Source of the DNA: Beverwykella pulmonaria
Lineage: Eukaryota > Ascomycota > Dothideomycetes > Pleosporales > Melanommataceae
Length of the DNA: 64,000 bases
Direction of reading: 5' to 3'
NCBI GenBank assembly: GCA_001599595.1
Contig: BCHH01000005.1
Span: 1,557,552-1,621,551, forward strand
Under the pieces are notes generated by a model. It had not been told where the DNA came from, did not search any database, and saw nothing but the letters and a program-made list of their open reading frames with translations. Both the position numbers and the translations under genes were made by a program. Shown piece by piece: positions 25,301-36,455 of the stretch (positions within the stretch are counted from its first letter, which is position 1; every line of letters starts with the position of its first letter).

Positions 25301-28300
25301 ATCAAGCAAATATTTGAGTCCAAAGCCAGTGTGCGCGAATCTATCGAGCGAATCCGAAATGGTCTGCAGAGAGGGGATAGCCGGGCTAAATGGCTTCAAT
25401 ACACTGGATGGCCGAGATTGACCCCAGTTACACTTCTTACAGAACTGCGTTCTACTTCCGGTGTTTTATTTGGCAAGCATGTAAAGCAAGCACTTGTAGA
25501 TCTCGGCTTAAAGGTCACCAAGTACCAACGCTTGCTTAGGATCCAGGATGCAAATTGCTCAAATAAGCAGCAACAGCTAACAGAAGAGAGAGCAAATCCT
25601 GGTCATGAGAACTGGACACCCTTAGAATATGTCGACTGGCTGCTTCTAGAAGTTGATTCAAATATCCTACTTCGATCGGAGCAAGTTGAAGTGGCTATGG
25701 CTACGATATCGCCAAAGTCAGGCCAGAACTCTGTACTCCAACTCTTGATGGGGAAGGGGAAAACATCTTGCATAATGCCTATGGTTGCATTGGCCCTTGC
25801 AAACAAGCAGCAACTATTTAGGATGATTGTTCCTCGTCCGCTTCTCTTGCAGTCTGCGCAGGTTATGCAAGCTAAACTGGGAGGGCTATTGAACCGCGAT
25901 TGCCTTCATATCCCCTTCTCGAGAAGGACGGAGACGAATGTGTATCTCATGCAAACTTATTGCAATCTGCAAAATAGGCTTCGGAGGAACAGTGGTATTC
26001 TACTAGCTCTCCCAGAGCACATCTTATCCTTCAAATTGAGTGGGCTTCAACGACTTTGTGATGGCCACATCGACGAGGCTTCCATCATGATCAAAGCCCA
26101 AAACTGGTTGGAAAAACACTCTCGTGATGTCCTTGATGAGAGCGATTATTCCTTGGCTATTCGTACGCAACTGATATATCCGTCAGGCTCTCAAATGATG
26201 GTTGACGGCCACCCTCTCCGATGGCAAACGATACAAGCAATCCTCCGTCTCATTCGATCATACCTCCCAGATCTACAACACACTCTGCCACAATCAATCG
26301 AGGTGGTGAAACGGCCTCTCAGCGGTTATCCGCTGGTCTACTTCCTCCGCGCTGATGCCGAACAGCGCCTTGTGGCTCAGATTGTGAGCGCGATTCGCAA
26401 GGGGCAAACGTCTATTTTACCATGTACCGAAATTTCAGAAATGGGACAAAAGGATCTGGAAATGGTCATTGGATCAACTGTGGTGAATACCGAGGTGGTT
26501 GGCAGGGTTGTCGAGATGTTTAAGGATAAATCGCACTTGATGAGCGTAGTATATCTTCTACGAGGTCTTATTGTACACAGGATCCTCTTATCGACGCTCA
26601 AGAAGCGATGGAACGTCCAATTTGGCCTCCATCCGGACCGAGAACCGATAGCGGTGCCGTATCTCGCGAAAGGAGTACCTTCTCCATCAGCCGAGTGGGG
26701 CCATCCTGATGTCGCCATAATCTTGACCTGTCTATCTTTCTACTACCAAGGTCTGCAAATTGAACAATTCAAGCAGGCTTTCGAGCAGCTGTTGAAATCG
26801 AACGAGCCTAGTATTGAATATGAAAAATGGGCTTCCAAAGACCTTCCAGAAGGCTTGAGGGACTACAATTCCATCAATGTTGAGGACAGTACCCAACTAC
26901 GAGAGCTCCATTTTCATGTTCGGTAAGTCATTTAAAATCAATCTCAAGCCCCTAGTTTGATTCTATATTTATATTACTTGTAGCTACAACACTTTCGCTC
27001 TCGATTTCTACATGAACAATTTCGTCTTTCCTAGGCATGCGAAACAATTCAAGACTAAACTTCAGGCCTCCGGTTGGGATCTTGTGTTATTTGATCCGAC
27101 CCGTAGATCCAATTGCCAGACAACGGGCTTCTCGGGTACAAATGACTCACGACATCAGTTACCAATGATGATAAAACAGAATGATCTTTCTCAGCTGCAA
27201 CATACAAATGCCGAGGTCTTAGCTTACCTGCTCGAAGATCGAAATCGCCGATATGTGCATGCCGTGGACATCACTGGGAAGCGATTGAGTGAAGAGAATT
27301 TCTTGCATAAATTGCAAAATCCACATGGACATAGTCACACTGACCGAAGAGAGTATGTATCCAATCCTAACCTTCCACATACTGCGTGAGTAGGATATGC
27401 AGGCTGCAAGACAATATAATCGGCCGACAATGGCTTTGTCATTGGGTTTACTTTTACCTCAAGGATCGGATTTTGTTCTTATGTTTCAATACGTTGTTCG
27501 GTTTTGCTATTTAGTAGAACTCATGCTAATTGTATCTTCTAGGCGGATCCGTGTCCTTATTGATTCCGGGGCACAGATACTCGAGTACGACAACGCTAGT
27601 CTCGCCAAGTTGTGGCTCATCATTGATCATGAAGCCACCGCTGCTGTATTCTTTGAAGCTGACCACAAGCCGTGGGTGATTTATAGGAAAGGAAGACGAG
27701 TCCCATTGGTTGCCTCTCCATTCGCGGAAAATCTGGAGGATTGTTTAGTTTACTTGGATGAAAGCCATTGCCGGGGCACTGACCTGAAGCTTCCTCCGTT
27801 CGCGAGAGCTGCTTTAACCCTTGGACCCCATTTGACGAAAGACAACCTTGTTCAAGCCGCGATGAGACTACGACTTCTTGGCCAGACACAATCCGTCACC
27901 TTTTTCGCACCTCCTGAAGTACATCAAAGCATTCTCGATTTACAGGGCCACAAGCAACATTGTCAACTCGACTCGTCCGATGTCATCCGTTGGCTATTGG
28001 ATCAATCCTGCAATACAATAGAGCAGCTTGAGCCTTTACACTTCGCTCAAGGTACAGACTACTTAGAGCGTATTCAGGCCAAGCTTGACAACCCTGAATT
28101 TTTACTGCAAAAGGTACAACGCGAGAAATACCTCTCTGTCTTGCAATCCCAAGAGTCAACAACACTCAAGCAGCTCTACGAACCTAAGAATTTCAAGCGA
28201 AAAAAGGACTGTAAAGTCTCATTTACAGTGGCTCTCCGAGGCTATTCTGCTGAACTGCAACAGCGAAGGAGAGACTTCCAAGATCGAGGTATTGCTGTCC

Positions 28301-29406
28301 ATTCTTCCGCGCTAGAGGAAGTTGAACAGGAAAGAGAGGTAGAGAACGAAGTGGAGAACGTGAGAGAGGTCCAAGCACCAGTCCACTTTGTACCACTAAA
28401 GTTTACTCGGCTCCACAAAGATATCGAGGAATTTGCAAAAACAGGGCGAATGCCTGCAGGCAGCAATGCGTATGAACCAATGTTCTGTGCTCTACAGAAG
28501 ACAGCCCTTGGAATAAGCCGAGGCTCTATCACTGCTGTTCGTAACACCACGGCATCTGGACTATTTGTATCTACCCAATTCAGTCGAACTGTCAAAGTTA
28601 TAGAACCCAACGACAACTTCTTACGCCCATGCCAATGGGTCATATGGAGTTGTTCTGCTGAAATTGGTCTCGTAATCAGTCCTGAGGAGGCCGATCTCCT
28701 CATTCCAATTCTTCGCCGCTGGAAATCTCGCGCGAAGGAAAGCGTCCATTTAATGATCTACGCTGCACCTGTCACCCGTAAGATGCTTCAATTCAACAAT
28801 CTAGACTACTACGCCATACCGCCACTTCCAGTGGACTTCAAAATTCCTGTGTGGTTCAAAATCGAATTAGGACTCTTTGCTGGCCGTCTGTATTTCGATT
28901 GGGAGGAGAATGAGTCGATATTGGAGTATCTTGGCATTAACTCAAGTACAGATATAACCGACGGGGGTAAGGTTCCGGGCCGAGAAGCATTCGCGAAGAG
29001 TCCCTTGACGTTCCGTAAGCACATCTGGCTCGATATTTTGTTTAGTATACCAATAACTGCTTTAGTGCACGAGTGGCTTGCTGTTAGACGCAAAGGTCAG
29101 GATTTCGAAAATACTCCGATGGGTTTCATCACAACCGGTAAACCACTTTCCTCTGACCATCCCTTCTTTCTCTCTTCGCTTGCAGATGAGAGGTCGGATT
29201 CGGAGTCGAAGCTGTACGAATTGTCTACTGCACTGCCAGCTGAGGAGGAGTCGGACGACGGGGATGATCATGATGATGAATACTTCCCTATAGAGGAAAC
29301 TGTTGACGGGGACAACAATCAAGAAGTCATCGAGGTTGATTTTAACGAGGACGAAAACATCTTCTTCGATGCAGGCGAGTATCTGGAAGAGACAACCAAT
29401 GATTAG
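19367..29406 (+). CDS. Giant DUF6606-DUF3638-DUF3645 protein with P-loop (often annotated 'ubiquitinyl hydrolase 1')
   Basis: Five exons: 19367-19716, 19769-19961, 20027-26922, 26984-27352 and 27543-29406. They total 9,672 nt and 3,223 residues with every junction in phase. The N-terminal 650 residues match the DUF6606 region (VVVFEAFE, FLEQASIESIKQF, DTVDPTLI, EVDREKS). The middle about 1,300 residues are helical and poorly conserved. The DUF3638 core starts near residue 2,050 and carries the P-loop GKGKTS at 2090-2095, followed by KLGGLLNR and IPFSRR. DUF3645 follows, with RVLIDSGAQ and VYLDESHCRGTDLKLP (DESH at 2675-2678), which resembles a DEAD/H-type box. The C-terminus is a long acidic tail. 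The function is unknown; the deubiquitinase name comes from database transfer and is not supported by a visible Cys/His protease motif. From memory, most members have GEGK where this one has GKGK. Confidence 0.9.
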
Positions 29407-29971
29407 AAGGAGGAGTGGACGGAAAACAGACGATGACGGCAATGTATTTTCGTGGAAAATGGATAGACTCCTTTGCTGTTGAGTTGTGGTCTTGATTTCT
29501 ACAATATCTGCAGGTCGGTTATATTTTCAAGCGCCTTCAGTGTTCATTTTGGAGGTGAAGACATGGGTAGACTGCTGAAAGTGGACCTTGAGGTACAATG
29601 AAGCCAGCATTTCAGTGAGAAAGTGTAGATGATTTCAATTAACAAAATGTGAATGTTCCTTAAAAAGCTATTTGGCGATAGCAATAACCGGGGTGTTTGG
29701 AACTACTGGTTGTTTTAAGTTATCATGACTGGCTGTTTCAGTGATATATTCAGACGTGTGCGAAATATACTTCAATTGAGTAAAACATAAACTTCAGGCA
29801 TTGGGTTGTATACAAGACTCATCTTAAAGGTTTAAAAAGGAATTAAACCAAGCCTACAGAGTACCCCGTAGTTGCCAGCCGGGCCCAACCCAGATCCACC
29901 ATCCCCTTTCAACATCACAGCCCCTCGCATCTATTGTCAGCGAGCTTTGCAGAATCGTAGGTGAGACCAGA
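29407..29971. other. Convergent intergenic region, no supported gene
   Basis: The 3' flanks of two convergent genes. The stretch looks AT-rich and no coding signal was seen. Confidence 0.5.
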
Positions 29972-31192
29972 CTACCAGGAAAGTACCTTGTCGGCAGACC
30001 TGGGACCTCTAGACCTTCCTGGCTCTACGCCGGAGCTACTGCTAGGTGATGAACAGGTAGAGGTTTTCACCTCGACCTCACCCAACGGCTCTCGTCCCTC
30101 CTGCTTTGCTTTTTCCATAGTCCGTAGAGCATGGATGACACGTTGCTCAGCTTGAGGAGTGAGTCCTGAGAGGAACTGTCTGATATAATCAAGCGCGCGC
30201 ACGTAGTTTGCACGATCTGGAAGGTTTGATTTCTGGATTTGAATACAGCGGTAAATGTTCCTGATAGCGTCACGCCGGAGCCAGTCGCAATGTTGATTCT
30301 GGACTTTCTGTGTGATGTTAGTTAGATATGCGGCGGATTGTAGCTTGGATTCGTGGTTCTGTTCCTCGGGCCTCAGGGCTGCCCAGGGCCTGATTACCCT
30401 GTTGTTAATACTCTGGCATTGCACGTCTGATAGTCCTTGGTACGTTGTGCCAGTGATTTTGCCAGGGATCAGAACAGATGCATGTGCTAGTGGTCTTGCA
30501 TCGAGTGCTTGCCTCTGCTGAGGAGTAGAAGTTGATGAGGCAGCCGGCGAGGGATGCAGTTGCGACTGCAGTGGGGGTTGTGACTGGAGTCTAGTTGCAG
30601 TTTTCCTCATCAATCGTGCCTTCCTCGGGGACTGCTGCAACAGAGGGCGCTGGGGAGAGTCGACACCACGAGTGACTTCCATTGGCATGGTAGAGGCGTC
30701 TCGCTTGGACAGCGCTGGAGAGACGACAGTAGGACGACTAAGACCCTTCAGCTGGGGAAAGTTGTTGGAAGGCCTCTGCATTATCGCCATTGCTGTTGCC
30801 ATCTCCTGCCGTTGTTGGAAGTAGTGGTATGCCTTCTCCTCTGGGGCTATCCATTTCCGTCCACATGTATAAACTGTAGGTGCAGTACACGGTCGCGCAA
30901 TGCTTGGGGACGCTGATTCCACATAGTCCACGGCCAGTGGGCGGGTATCTGGGCCGTAAAGACAGTCTGTGTAGGTAGGGAATAGAGCGCAGTCACGCTG
31001 CAAGTCCTCAAATATCTTGTCAGGGTCGGAGAACGCGGCGGACTCTTGTTCATGGTCGCTGAACTCCACGCAAGGATGCAGATGGAATCCTTGCGCGAGG
31101 CCTTCGGTCAAGCTAGGTAGCGAGGGAGAGACAGCGACGACATTGAGAGGGGAAGCATTAGGCGGGGCCTTGAGGGGGGTTTGAGATGCCAT
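29972..31192 (-). CDS. Hypothetical protein, low-complexity with helical C-terminal domain
   Basis: One uninterrupted frame of 406 codons; the family is not recognised. The N-terminal 250 residues are largely disordered, rich in Pro, Ser and Gln, with short conserved-looking islands such as RPLAVDYVES and WIAPEEKAYHYF. Residues about 255-375 form an ordered, helix-rich part: IPGKITGTTYQGL, then VIRPWAALRPEEQ, then LTPQAEQRVIHALRTMEKAKQEG. No signal peptide or membrane segment is visible. A regulatory or scaffold role would fit the composition but is only a guess. It is divergent from the OTU gene, with 813 bp between the starts. Confidence 0.78.
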   Translation of the reverse strand: MASQTPLKAPPNASPLNVVAVSPSLPSLTEGLAQGFHLHPCVEFSDHEQESAAFSDPDKIFEDLQRDCALFPTYTDCLYGPDTRPLAVDYVESASPSIARPCTAPTVYTCGRKWIAPEEKAYHYFQQRQEMATAMAIMQRPSNNFPQLKGLSRPTVVSPALSKRDASTMPMEVTRGVDSPQRPLLQQSPRKARLMRKTATRLQSQPPLQSQLHPSPAASSTSTPQQRQALDARPLAHASVLIPGKITGTTYQGLSDVQCQSINNRVIRPWAALRPEEQNHESKLQSAAYLTNITQKVQNQHCDWLRRDAIRNIYRCIQIQKSNLPDRANYVRALDYIRQFLSGLTPQAEQRVIHALRTMEKAKQEGREPLGEVEVKTSTCSSPSSSSGVEPGRSRGPRSADKVLSW

Positions 31193-32005
31193 CTCGTGGT
31201 GTTAGAAGGAGGGAGTGTATGGTGTGTGATCATGTCTGAGGGTAAAGCCGAGAACGGCGCCGTGCGAATAGGGAAGGAACGTTTGGTGCGACACCGCACG
31301 CTACTTGTACTGTAAGCCGCCCGTCGCTGGGACTTGGAGTGAATGCTCCTTACTATCCTTCATGTTCTCATCTCCAAGGCAGGTAAGGTAGCAGGACGGC
31401 AAGCAGATTCAGAAAGGGGCCGGTGGGGTAAATATAACGGAATTCAATCCTACTTTATCAACCAATATGGACATGCAAGATTTCTGTTCCACAGGTGACG
31501 GCGTGTAGAAGATAGTGTATCTGGCGATGGAAATGGAAGAAACCGAGTGACTATAGTGAAAAGCCTACGCTGCGAAACTACCCACGCCACCGAGCACCGA
31601 CTACTGTTGCGAGCTGGACATTTATACGGCTTTTGACACAGATAGAGAGTAGAAAGAGAGAAGGCGAGAGGGATTTAGATAGAAGGAAGAAAAGCGCGAT
31701 TCATAGCGACGAGAATATTGAGATCATAGGTAGGCTTTCTATCGTGGCAACTCTATACCAGGATATGTCGACTGCATATCTAATATTTCTAACCCTACGA
31801 TTATGACTCTACCCCAAGAAGAGCATCTGAACTGCTTCACGATGGTGCTGCTGATGATCTACGAACCATGTTGTTGAGAGAAATCGCTCAGCACAGACGT
31901 TTCTTTCTACTGTAACCCCACCGGCACCTTCTTCTTCCGCTCCGAGACTACTCCAATTCACAACTCCAAAATCTCCAAATCCACAACTACCGTTTCTACA
32001 AAATC
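31193..32005. promoter_or_regulatory. Divergent promoter region (hypothetical gene / OTU gene)
   Basis: 813 bp between two divergent start codons. The final 90 bp before 32006 are C/A-rich and poor in G, a common fungal leader composition. No defined motif or gene was recognised. Confidence 0.45.
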
Positions 32006-32959
32006 ATGGACGCTCCAGAGTCCCTCGATGCCCTACAAGCGCGCCACAGAAAAGAACAGCGCGATCTCATAGCCCGTATTACCCAGAAGAAGAAATCGGC
32101 TAACAAGAAGACGCGCAAAGGCGTCAACGACGAGTGCGACCGTCTCGAGCAGGTGCTGAAGGAGCGTCAGACGCAAGAATTGGCTGCTTTGAATGGCGAG
32201 CATACAGCGGAAGTGCTGACAGAAGAGGATGAACAAGAAGACTTGAAGGACGAAGAGCCACAAGCCAATGGCGTCGAGAGCGGCGTTGAGGCACAGTTAA
32301 TATCAGGGTTACAGCCGGATGACCCCACACCACCTCCCACTCAGCAGAACGCAAAGAAGAAGCAGAACCGCGCAAAAACCCGCCTCGCCCGCCGCGCCGC
32401 CGAACAAGAAGCTCTCGTCGCCCAGGCCCAAGCTGAAGCCGCCGCCCTCCCCGACCTCCGCGAACAAGAGCGGACGCGCATGCGAGAACAATTTAGGAAG
32501 TACGGACTGCAGGAGAAGGAGATCAGGGCTGATGGACACTGTCTGTATGCTGCAGTAGCGGATCAAATGGAAACGGCGGGACTGGGCCTCAAGCCGCGGA
32601 TACAGCCGAAGATCAATGGAGAGGAGACAAAGATTGCGCCGTACATGATGGTGCGGTACGCGGCTGCCGATTTTATTGAGAATAATCCGGATGACTTTGT
32701 GGGGTTCATGGAGAGGCCGCTGGAGGAGTACTTGCAGATGATTAGGGATACAGGCGAATGGGGCGGGCACATGGAACTAGTGGCGCTGGCGAAGACATAT
32801 GACATCAAGATTAATGTGCTTCATGGGGACGGACAAGTGGATAAGATTGAATCTGGGGAGGTGATGCCTAGGGATGAAGAGAAGGAGATCTGGTTGGGGT
32901 ACTACAGGCACAGTCATGGGTTGGGCGAGCACTACAATTCGCTGCGAAAGACGCCTTGA
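32006..32959 (+). CDS. otu2: OTU-domain cysteine deubiquitinase (OTUD6B / yeast Otu2 type)
   Basis: A single exon of 317 codons. The N-terminal 150 residues form a long charged coiled coil (RHRKEQRDLIARI, then EEDEQED, then RLARRAAEQEAL), as in the OTUD6/Otu2 subfamily. The OTU domain follows: DGHCLY holds Asp176 and the nucleophile Cys179, and the general-base His309 is in GEHYNSL near the C-terminus. Spacing and total length are normal for the family, so the enzyme should be active. It is expected to cleave ubiquitin chains; Otu2-type proteins associate with ribosomes in yeast. The stop at 32959 lies only 31 bp from the stop of the convergent methyltransferase gene, so the mature 3' UTRs must overlap. 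Confidence 0.93.
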   Translation: MDAPESLDALQARHRKEQRDLIARITQKKKSANKKTRKGVNDECDRLEQVLKERQTQELAALNGEHTAEVLTEEDEQEDLKDEEPQANGVESGVEAQLISGLQPDDPTPPPTQQNAKKKQNRAKTRLARRAAEQEALVAQAQAEAAALPDLREQERTRMREQFRKYGLQEKEIRADGHCLYAAVADQMETAGLGLKPRIQPKINGEETKIAPYMMVRYAAADFIENNPDDFVGFMERPLEEYLQMIRDTGEWGGHMELVALAKTYDIKINVLHGDGQVDKIESGEVMPRDEEKEIWLGYYRHSHGLGEHYNSLRKTP

Positions 32960-32990
32960 AAAGTCCATTCATTACAGACAAAAAAAACCA

Positions 32991-33910
32991 CTACTTGTGC
33001 TTCCACACGCTTACCCGGTCCTTAACATCGCCGTTTACAATCCCAACGGGATGTGTCCGAGTCGGCTGCCAGTATGCTACCCGCACCAGCGCCTTCTCGC
33101 TCTCCTGTCTGTCGCTAGCCACCGCCTTCCCTGCTTCGTCGTAGGCAATCTCCTCTCCGGGCCGCTTGAACAACTCCTGGTACACAACAGAAGTCAAGGA
33201 CCACGGAGGCCCACCCGAGGTGGGGGGCTTGTGGGTCGGGAACTCGAGGCAGATGATCACGCCGGTGGGCGCGAGAAGCTGGGACATGCGGAGAGCCCAG
33301 GGTGCGCGGAGCGAAAGCGGCAGCGCACATAGAAACTGTAGACCAAGAATCAGCCAACCATACCTCCCCACCCTCAACGCTACCCCCAACTCACCGTGTT
33401 ATCGTATATAACATCAAACCCCTCGCCCTTGCCCCCAACATCCCCCAACCACGCATCCTCAAAGAAATCCCCTTCTACAACCCCTGTAACCCCCCTCCCC
33501 ACCGCCTCATCCCTTGTTTTATTCTCTCCCTCTTTCCCCTCCTTTGCATCCTCGCTACGCAGCCACTCCCTCGCCACCTCGGCTGCCTTCTCACTGACCT
33601 CCAGCCCATACGCATCGTACCCTGCCGCAGCGAACAAGGCTACATCATACCCCTTCCCACAACCTGGAACGAAGGCGCGCTTGCGCTTTCCCTCCGAAGT
33701 TGTAGGGGGGTCGAGGGCAAAGGTGGATGGGGAGGGATGAAGGAGGAGGTCGACGAGGGCGGGATTCGCACAGCCGCGGTCCCAGGGCAGGAAGTCGCCG
33801 GCCTTCCAGAGATCATCCCAGCGGGATGGGTGAGCGGTGGGTGGGTGCGAGACGAAGAATGCGGCCAGGCGGTCTTGGTTTTGTTTGGTCGCTGGAGGTG
33901 GGTTCGCCAT
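32991..33910 (-). CDS. Thiopurine S-methyltransferase (TPMT)-like SAM-dependent methyltransferase
   Basis: Two exons, 33910-33395 and 33335-32991, give 286 residues; the junction after DVIYDNT and before FLCALP is in phase. The start resembles the family (RWDDLWKAGDFLPWDRG). SAM-binding motif I is FVPGCGKGYD, followed by AAAGYDAYGLEVS and the post-motif acidic GDFFED. The C-terminal part has PWSLTSVVYQELF and ends with a KDRVSVWKHK-type tail. Fungal members of this family have been tied to methylation of halide, thiol or small metabolites; the substrate here is unknown. A basic/acidic insert of about 20 residues (EDAKEGKEGENK) lies between motifs. It is convergent with the OTU gene. Confidence 0.9.
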
Positions 33911-34724
33911 TTTTTGAGGTGGTTGTCGGAGTTAGCAGGCTGGAAAGGTGGTGTGAGTGCGGATTGGAATTGTGTGACGAGGCTAGTCTAATTGCAGCGA
34001 TGTGCGGGACGGGTATGGATGCTGTAGTCAATTGACGAATCGAGACGAGGATGAAGGCTCTATCGGCCTTTGGGAGTCTGTGGACAAGAGCTGTGCCGTT
34101 GAGCTCTCTAAGCTCAACAGATGGTGGGGTGGGTCGCGGATGGCGTCATGATTCCAATACTCCATTCCATACTGAACACGAACAGCTCCACCACCACACC
34201 TTCGATGTGTGACAAAACGGACATCTCACCCCAGAGTGATCGCGTCAGATCCGTTCCTCTTCTCATATATGCGGCAAACCCTCAGGTCTCGATGCTCTAT
34301 TCCGAGGTCCGTCCCCCCCGGATACCAACGCTGTACCCCACCACGCACGTCCCCCACCAATCGCCCTTATTCCGCGGCGGTGAGGAATGGCAGAAAAATG
34401 CATGGAGACGGCAACTCGGCACCATCAGCAGACTCACTCTCGAGCCATCAATAATAGGAATTCCACAATGACTGCCGCAAAACCCCTTCTCCCTTCTTCT
34501 TACCTGCTTCTCGCTCCTCAACGTTGGGCGAGAACGAGGACGAAAGTCGAGGAAATTTGCGCGTTGAATCCCAGACCGAGGTCCACAGATTTGTGTCGAC
34601 ATTCGGAAATAAGGGCAGGAAAAGAATACGGGTAAAGATAATTGCGCCGGAAAACCAAACAAGGCAATAACATCACCTGCATCTCGTCATTTCTCTCAGA
34701 ACTCACCGCTCCTCAGTCCCCTCC
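33911..34724. promoter_or_regulatory. Divergent promoter region (TPMT-like / MFS transporter)
   Basis: 814 bp between two divergent start codons, with only overlapping short frames on both strands. No recognised motif. Confidence 0.45.
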
Positions 34725-36455
34725 ATGTCAGATCCAGAGAAGCCGCCTCTGGACTTGTCCGCCCTTCCCAAGCACCTTGTCTCTGATGCCTCAGCCATGT
34801 CCATTGAGCGCCCCGACACAGCAAAAGAGATGGAGGTCGTAGACTCAAAAGACGACGAGATATCAATAGCACAGTCTCGTGCTTCCACCATATCTGAGCA
34901 AGAGGGAGAAACACGGCCAAGACCGAGCCCGCCCACGCTGTCGAGGACCGCATCGGTTATTCCCGAGGCGGTGATAGTGGAACGTCGAAAGAGGCGAGGT
35001 CTCTTCGCCGGCCTCACCATCATTCCAGAAGTCGAGAACCCGTATCACTACACCCGGAAAACCAAATGGTTTGTCACCTTCATCATCGCCATGTGCGGCG
35101 CCGCAGCACCCATGGGCTCCGCCATCGTCATGCCAACATTGCAGGAGATCGCCAAAGACTTCAATGCCTCGTCAACCGTGGCCAACATGAGCGTGGCTGT
35201 CTATATGCTCGCTATGGCTATCTTTCCGCTTTGGTGGTCCTCCTTCTCGGAGACGGCCGGACGGCGGACGATTTACATTGTCAGTTTTGTACTGTTCGTT
35301 GTCTTCGCCGTGCTGTCGGCGGTGGCAACCGACATCTCCATGTTGATCGTTGTGCGGACCTTCTCTGGTGGCGCGGCGGCCTCGGTGCAGGCAGTGGGTG
35401 CTGGCACGATTGCCGATATCTGGGAAGTCAAGGAGCGTGGACGAGCATTGGGCATATTCTACCTGGGACCGCTATGTGGACCCCTCTTCGCCCCCATCAT
35501 CGGCGGCGCCCTGGCCCAAGGCCTCGGGTGGCGTAGCACACAGTGGTTTCTTGTCGTCTACGGGGGTATCACAACGCTTCTCATCGTCTTTGCTCTCCCC
35601 GAAACCCTACGCGCTACCGCACGCCAGCCTCCACCAGCCCAGCAAGTCCCCTCGGAAAAGAACGCAGCCCTCCCAGACCTGTCCCGCGTCTCCACCCGGC
35701 AATCCATGCAAATGAAGACCAAATCCGCCCTCTCCACCGTCCGCCGCATCTTCCTCGACCCTCTCTACGTCCTGACATGGCTGCGCTATCCACCCGTTGC
35801 GCTCACCGTCTACTACGCCAGCATCACCTTCGGCTCGCTATATTTCCTCAACATCAGCATCCAGTCCACCTTCTCCATGGCGCCATACCGCTTCCCTACC
35901 ATCATCCTCGGGCTCCTCTACATCCCCGGCTCGCTCGGCTACATCGTCGCCTCCGTTTTCGGCGGCCGCTGGATCGACCTGATCATGCACCGCGAAGCAC
36001 GGAAAGCCGGCCGATACGACGACGACGGCAAGCTCATCTTCCGGCCCGAAGACCGCATGCGAGAAAACGCCTGGTTCGCTGCCGCCCTCTGGCCCGGGGC
36101 CCTACTATGGTACGGCTGGACCGCCGAAAAAGGTGTCTTCTGGCTCGTTCCCATGATAGCCAATTTCTTTTTCGGCCTAGGATCTATGCTCATTTTCTCC
36201 TTATCCACCACTATGCTGACCGAGTTCCTGCCCAAGCGTGCATCCGCAGGTGTCGCGATCAACAACTTCGTACGAAATATATTCTCGTTTACAGGCGCCG
36301 TGGTCGCCGAGCCGTTGATTGGCGCGATTGGGAATGGATGGCTTTGCACAATTTTGGGCGTGTGGAGTTTGGTTAGTGGGTTTGTGGTTATTTATCTTAT
36401 GAAGACAAGGGGTCCCGCTTGGAGGGATACGATGGTCGAGGCGTTGGGGCAATGA
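34725..36455 (+). CDS. MFS multidrug transporter, DHA1 family (Qdr3/Dtr1-like)
   Basis: A single exon of 576 codons. A cytosolic N-terminus of about 115 residues is rich in Ser, Asp and Arg. Twelve membrane segments follow, starting at WFVTFIIAMCGAAAP. Diagnostic parts are SSFSETAGRRTIYI (loop 2-3), AGTIADIWEVKERGRALGIFY with GPLCGPLFAPIIGGAL (antiporter-type motif C region), and a central cytosolic loop of about 75 residues. The pattern resembles yeast Qdr3/Aqr1/Dtr1-type exporters, which move drugs, polyamines or dityrosine precursors. The coding DNA is clearly more C/G-rich at third positions than its neighbours; the frame is intronless while the other two MFS genes here have four and nine introns. 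This may reflect high expression or a different history. Confidence 0.92.
   Translation: MSDPEKPPLDLSALPKHLVSDASAMSIERPDTAKEMEVVDSKDDEISIAQSRASTISEQEGETRPRPSPPTLSRTASVIPEAVIVERRKRRGLFAGLTIIPEVENPYHYTRKTKWFVTFIIAMCGAAAPMGSAIVMPTLQEIAKDFNASSTVANMSVAVYMLAMAIFPLWWSSFSETAGRRTIYIVSFVLFVVFAVLSAVATDISMLIVVRTFSGGAAASVQAVGAGTIADIWEVKERGRALGIFYLGPLCGPLFAPIIGGALAQGLGWRSTQWFLVVYGGITTLLIVFALPETLRATARQPPPAQQVPSEKNAALPDLSRVSTRQSMQMKTKSALSTVRRIFLDPLYVLTWLRYPPVALTVYYASITFGSLYFLNISIQSTFSMAPYRFPTIILGLLYIPGSLGYIVASVFGGRWIDLIMHREARKAGRYDDDGKLIFRPEDRMRENAWFAAALWPGALLWYGWTAEKGVFWLVPMIANFFFGLGSMLIFSLSTTMLTEFLPKRASAGVAINNFVRNIFSFTGAVVAEPLIGAIGNGWLCTILGVWSLVSGFVVIYLMKTRGPAWRDTMVEALGQ

Noticed and set aside
33302..33991. 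229-codon plus-strand frame over the methyltransferase gene
   Set aside because: Antisense shadow; the minus strand holds the SAM-binding motif and in-phase splice sites.
35543..36376. 277-codon frame overlapping the MFS gene on the same strand
   Set aside because: Arg/Pro/His-rich shadow caused by high GC at third positions; the other frame carries twelve membrane segments and MFS motifs.
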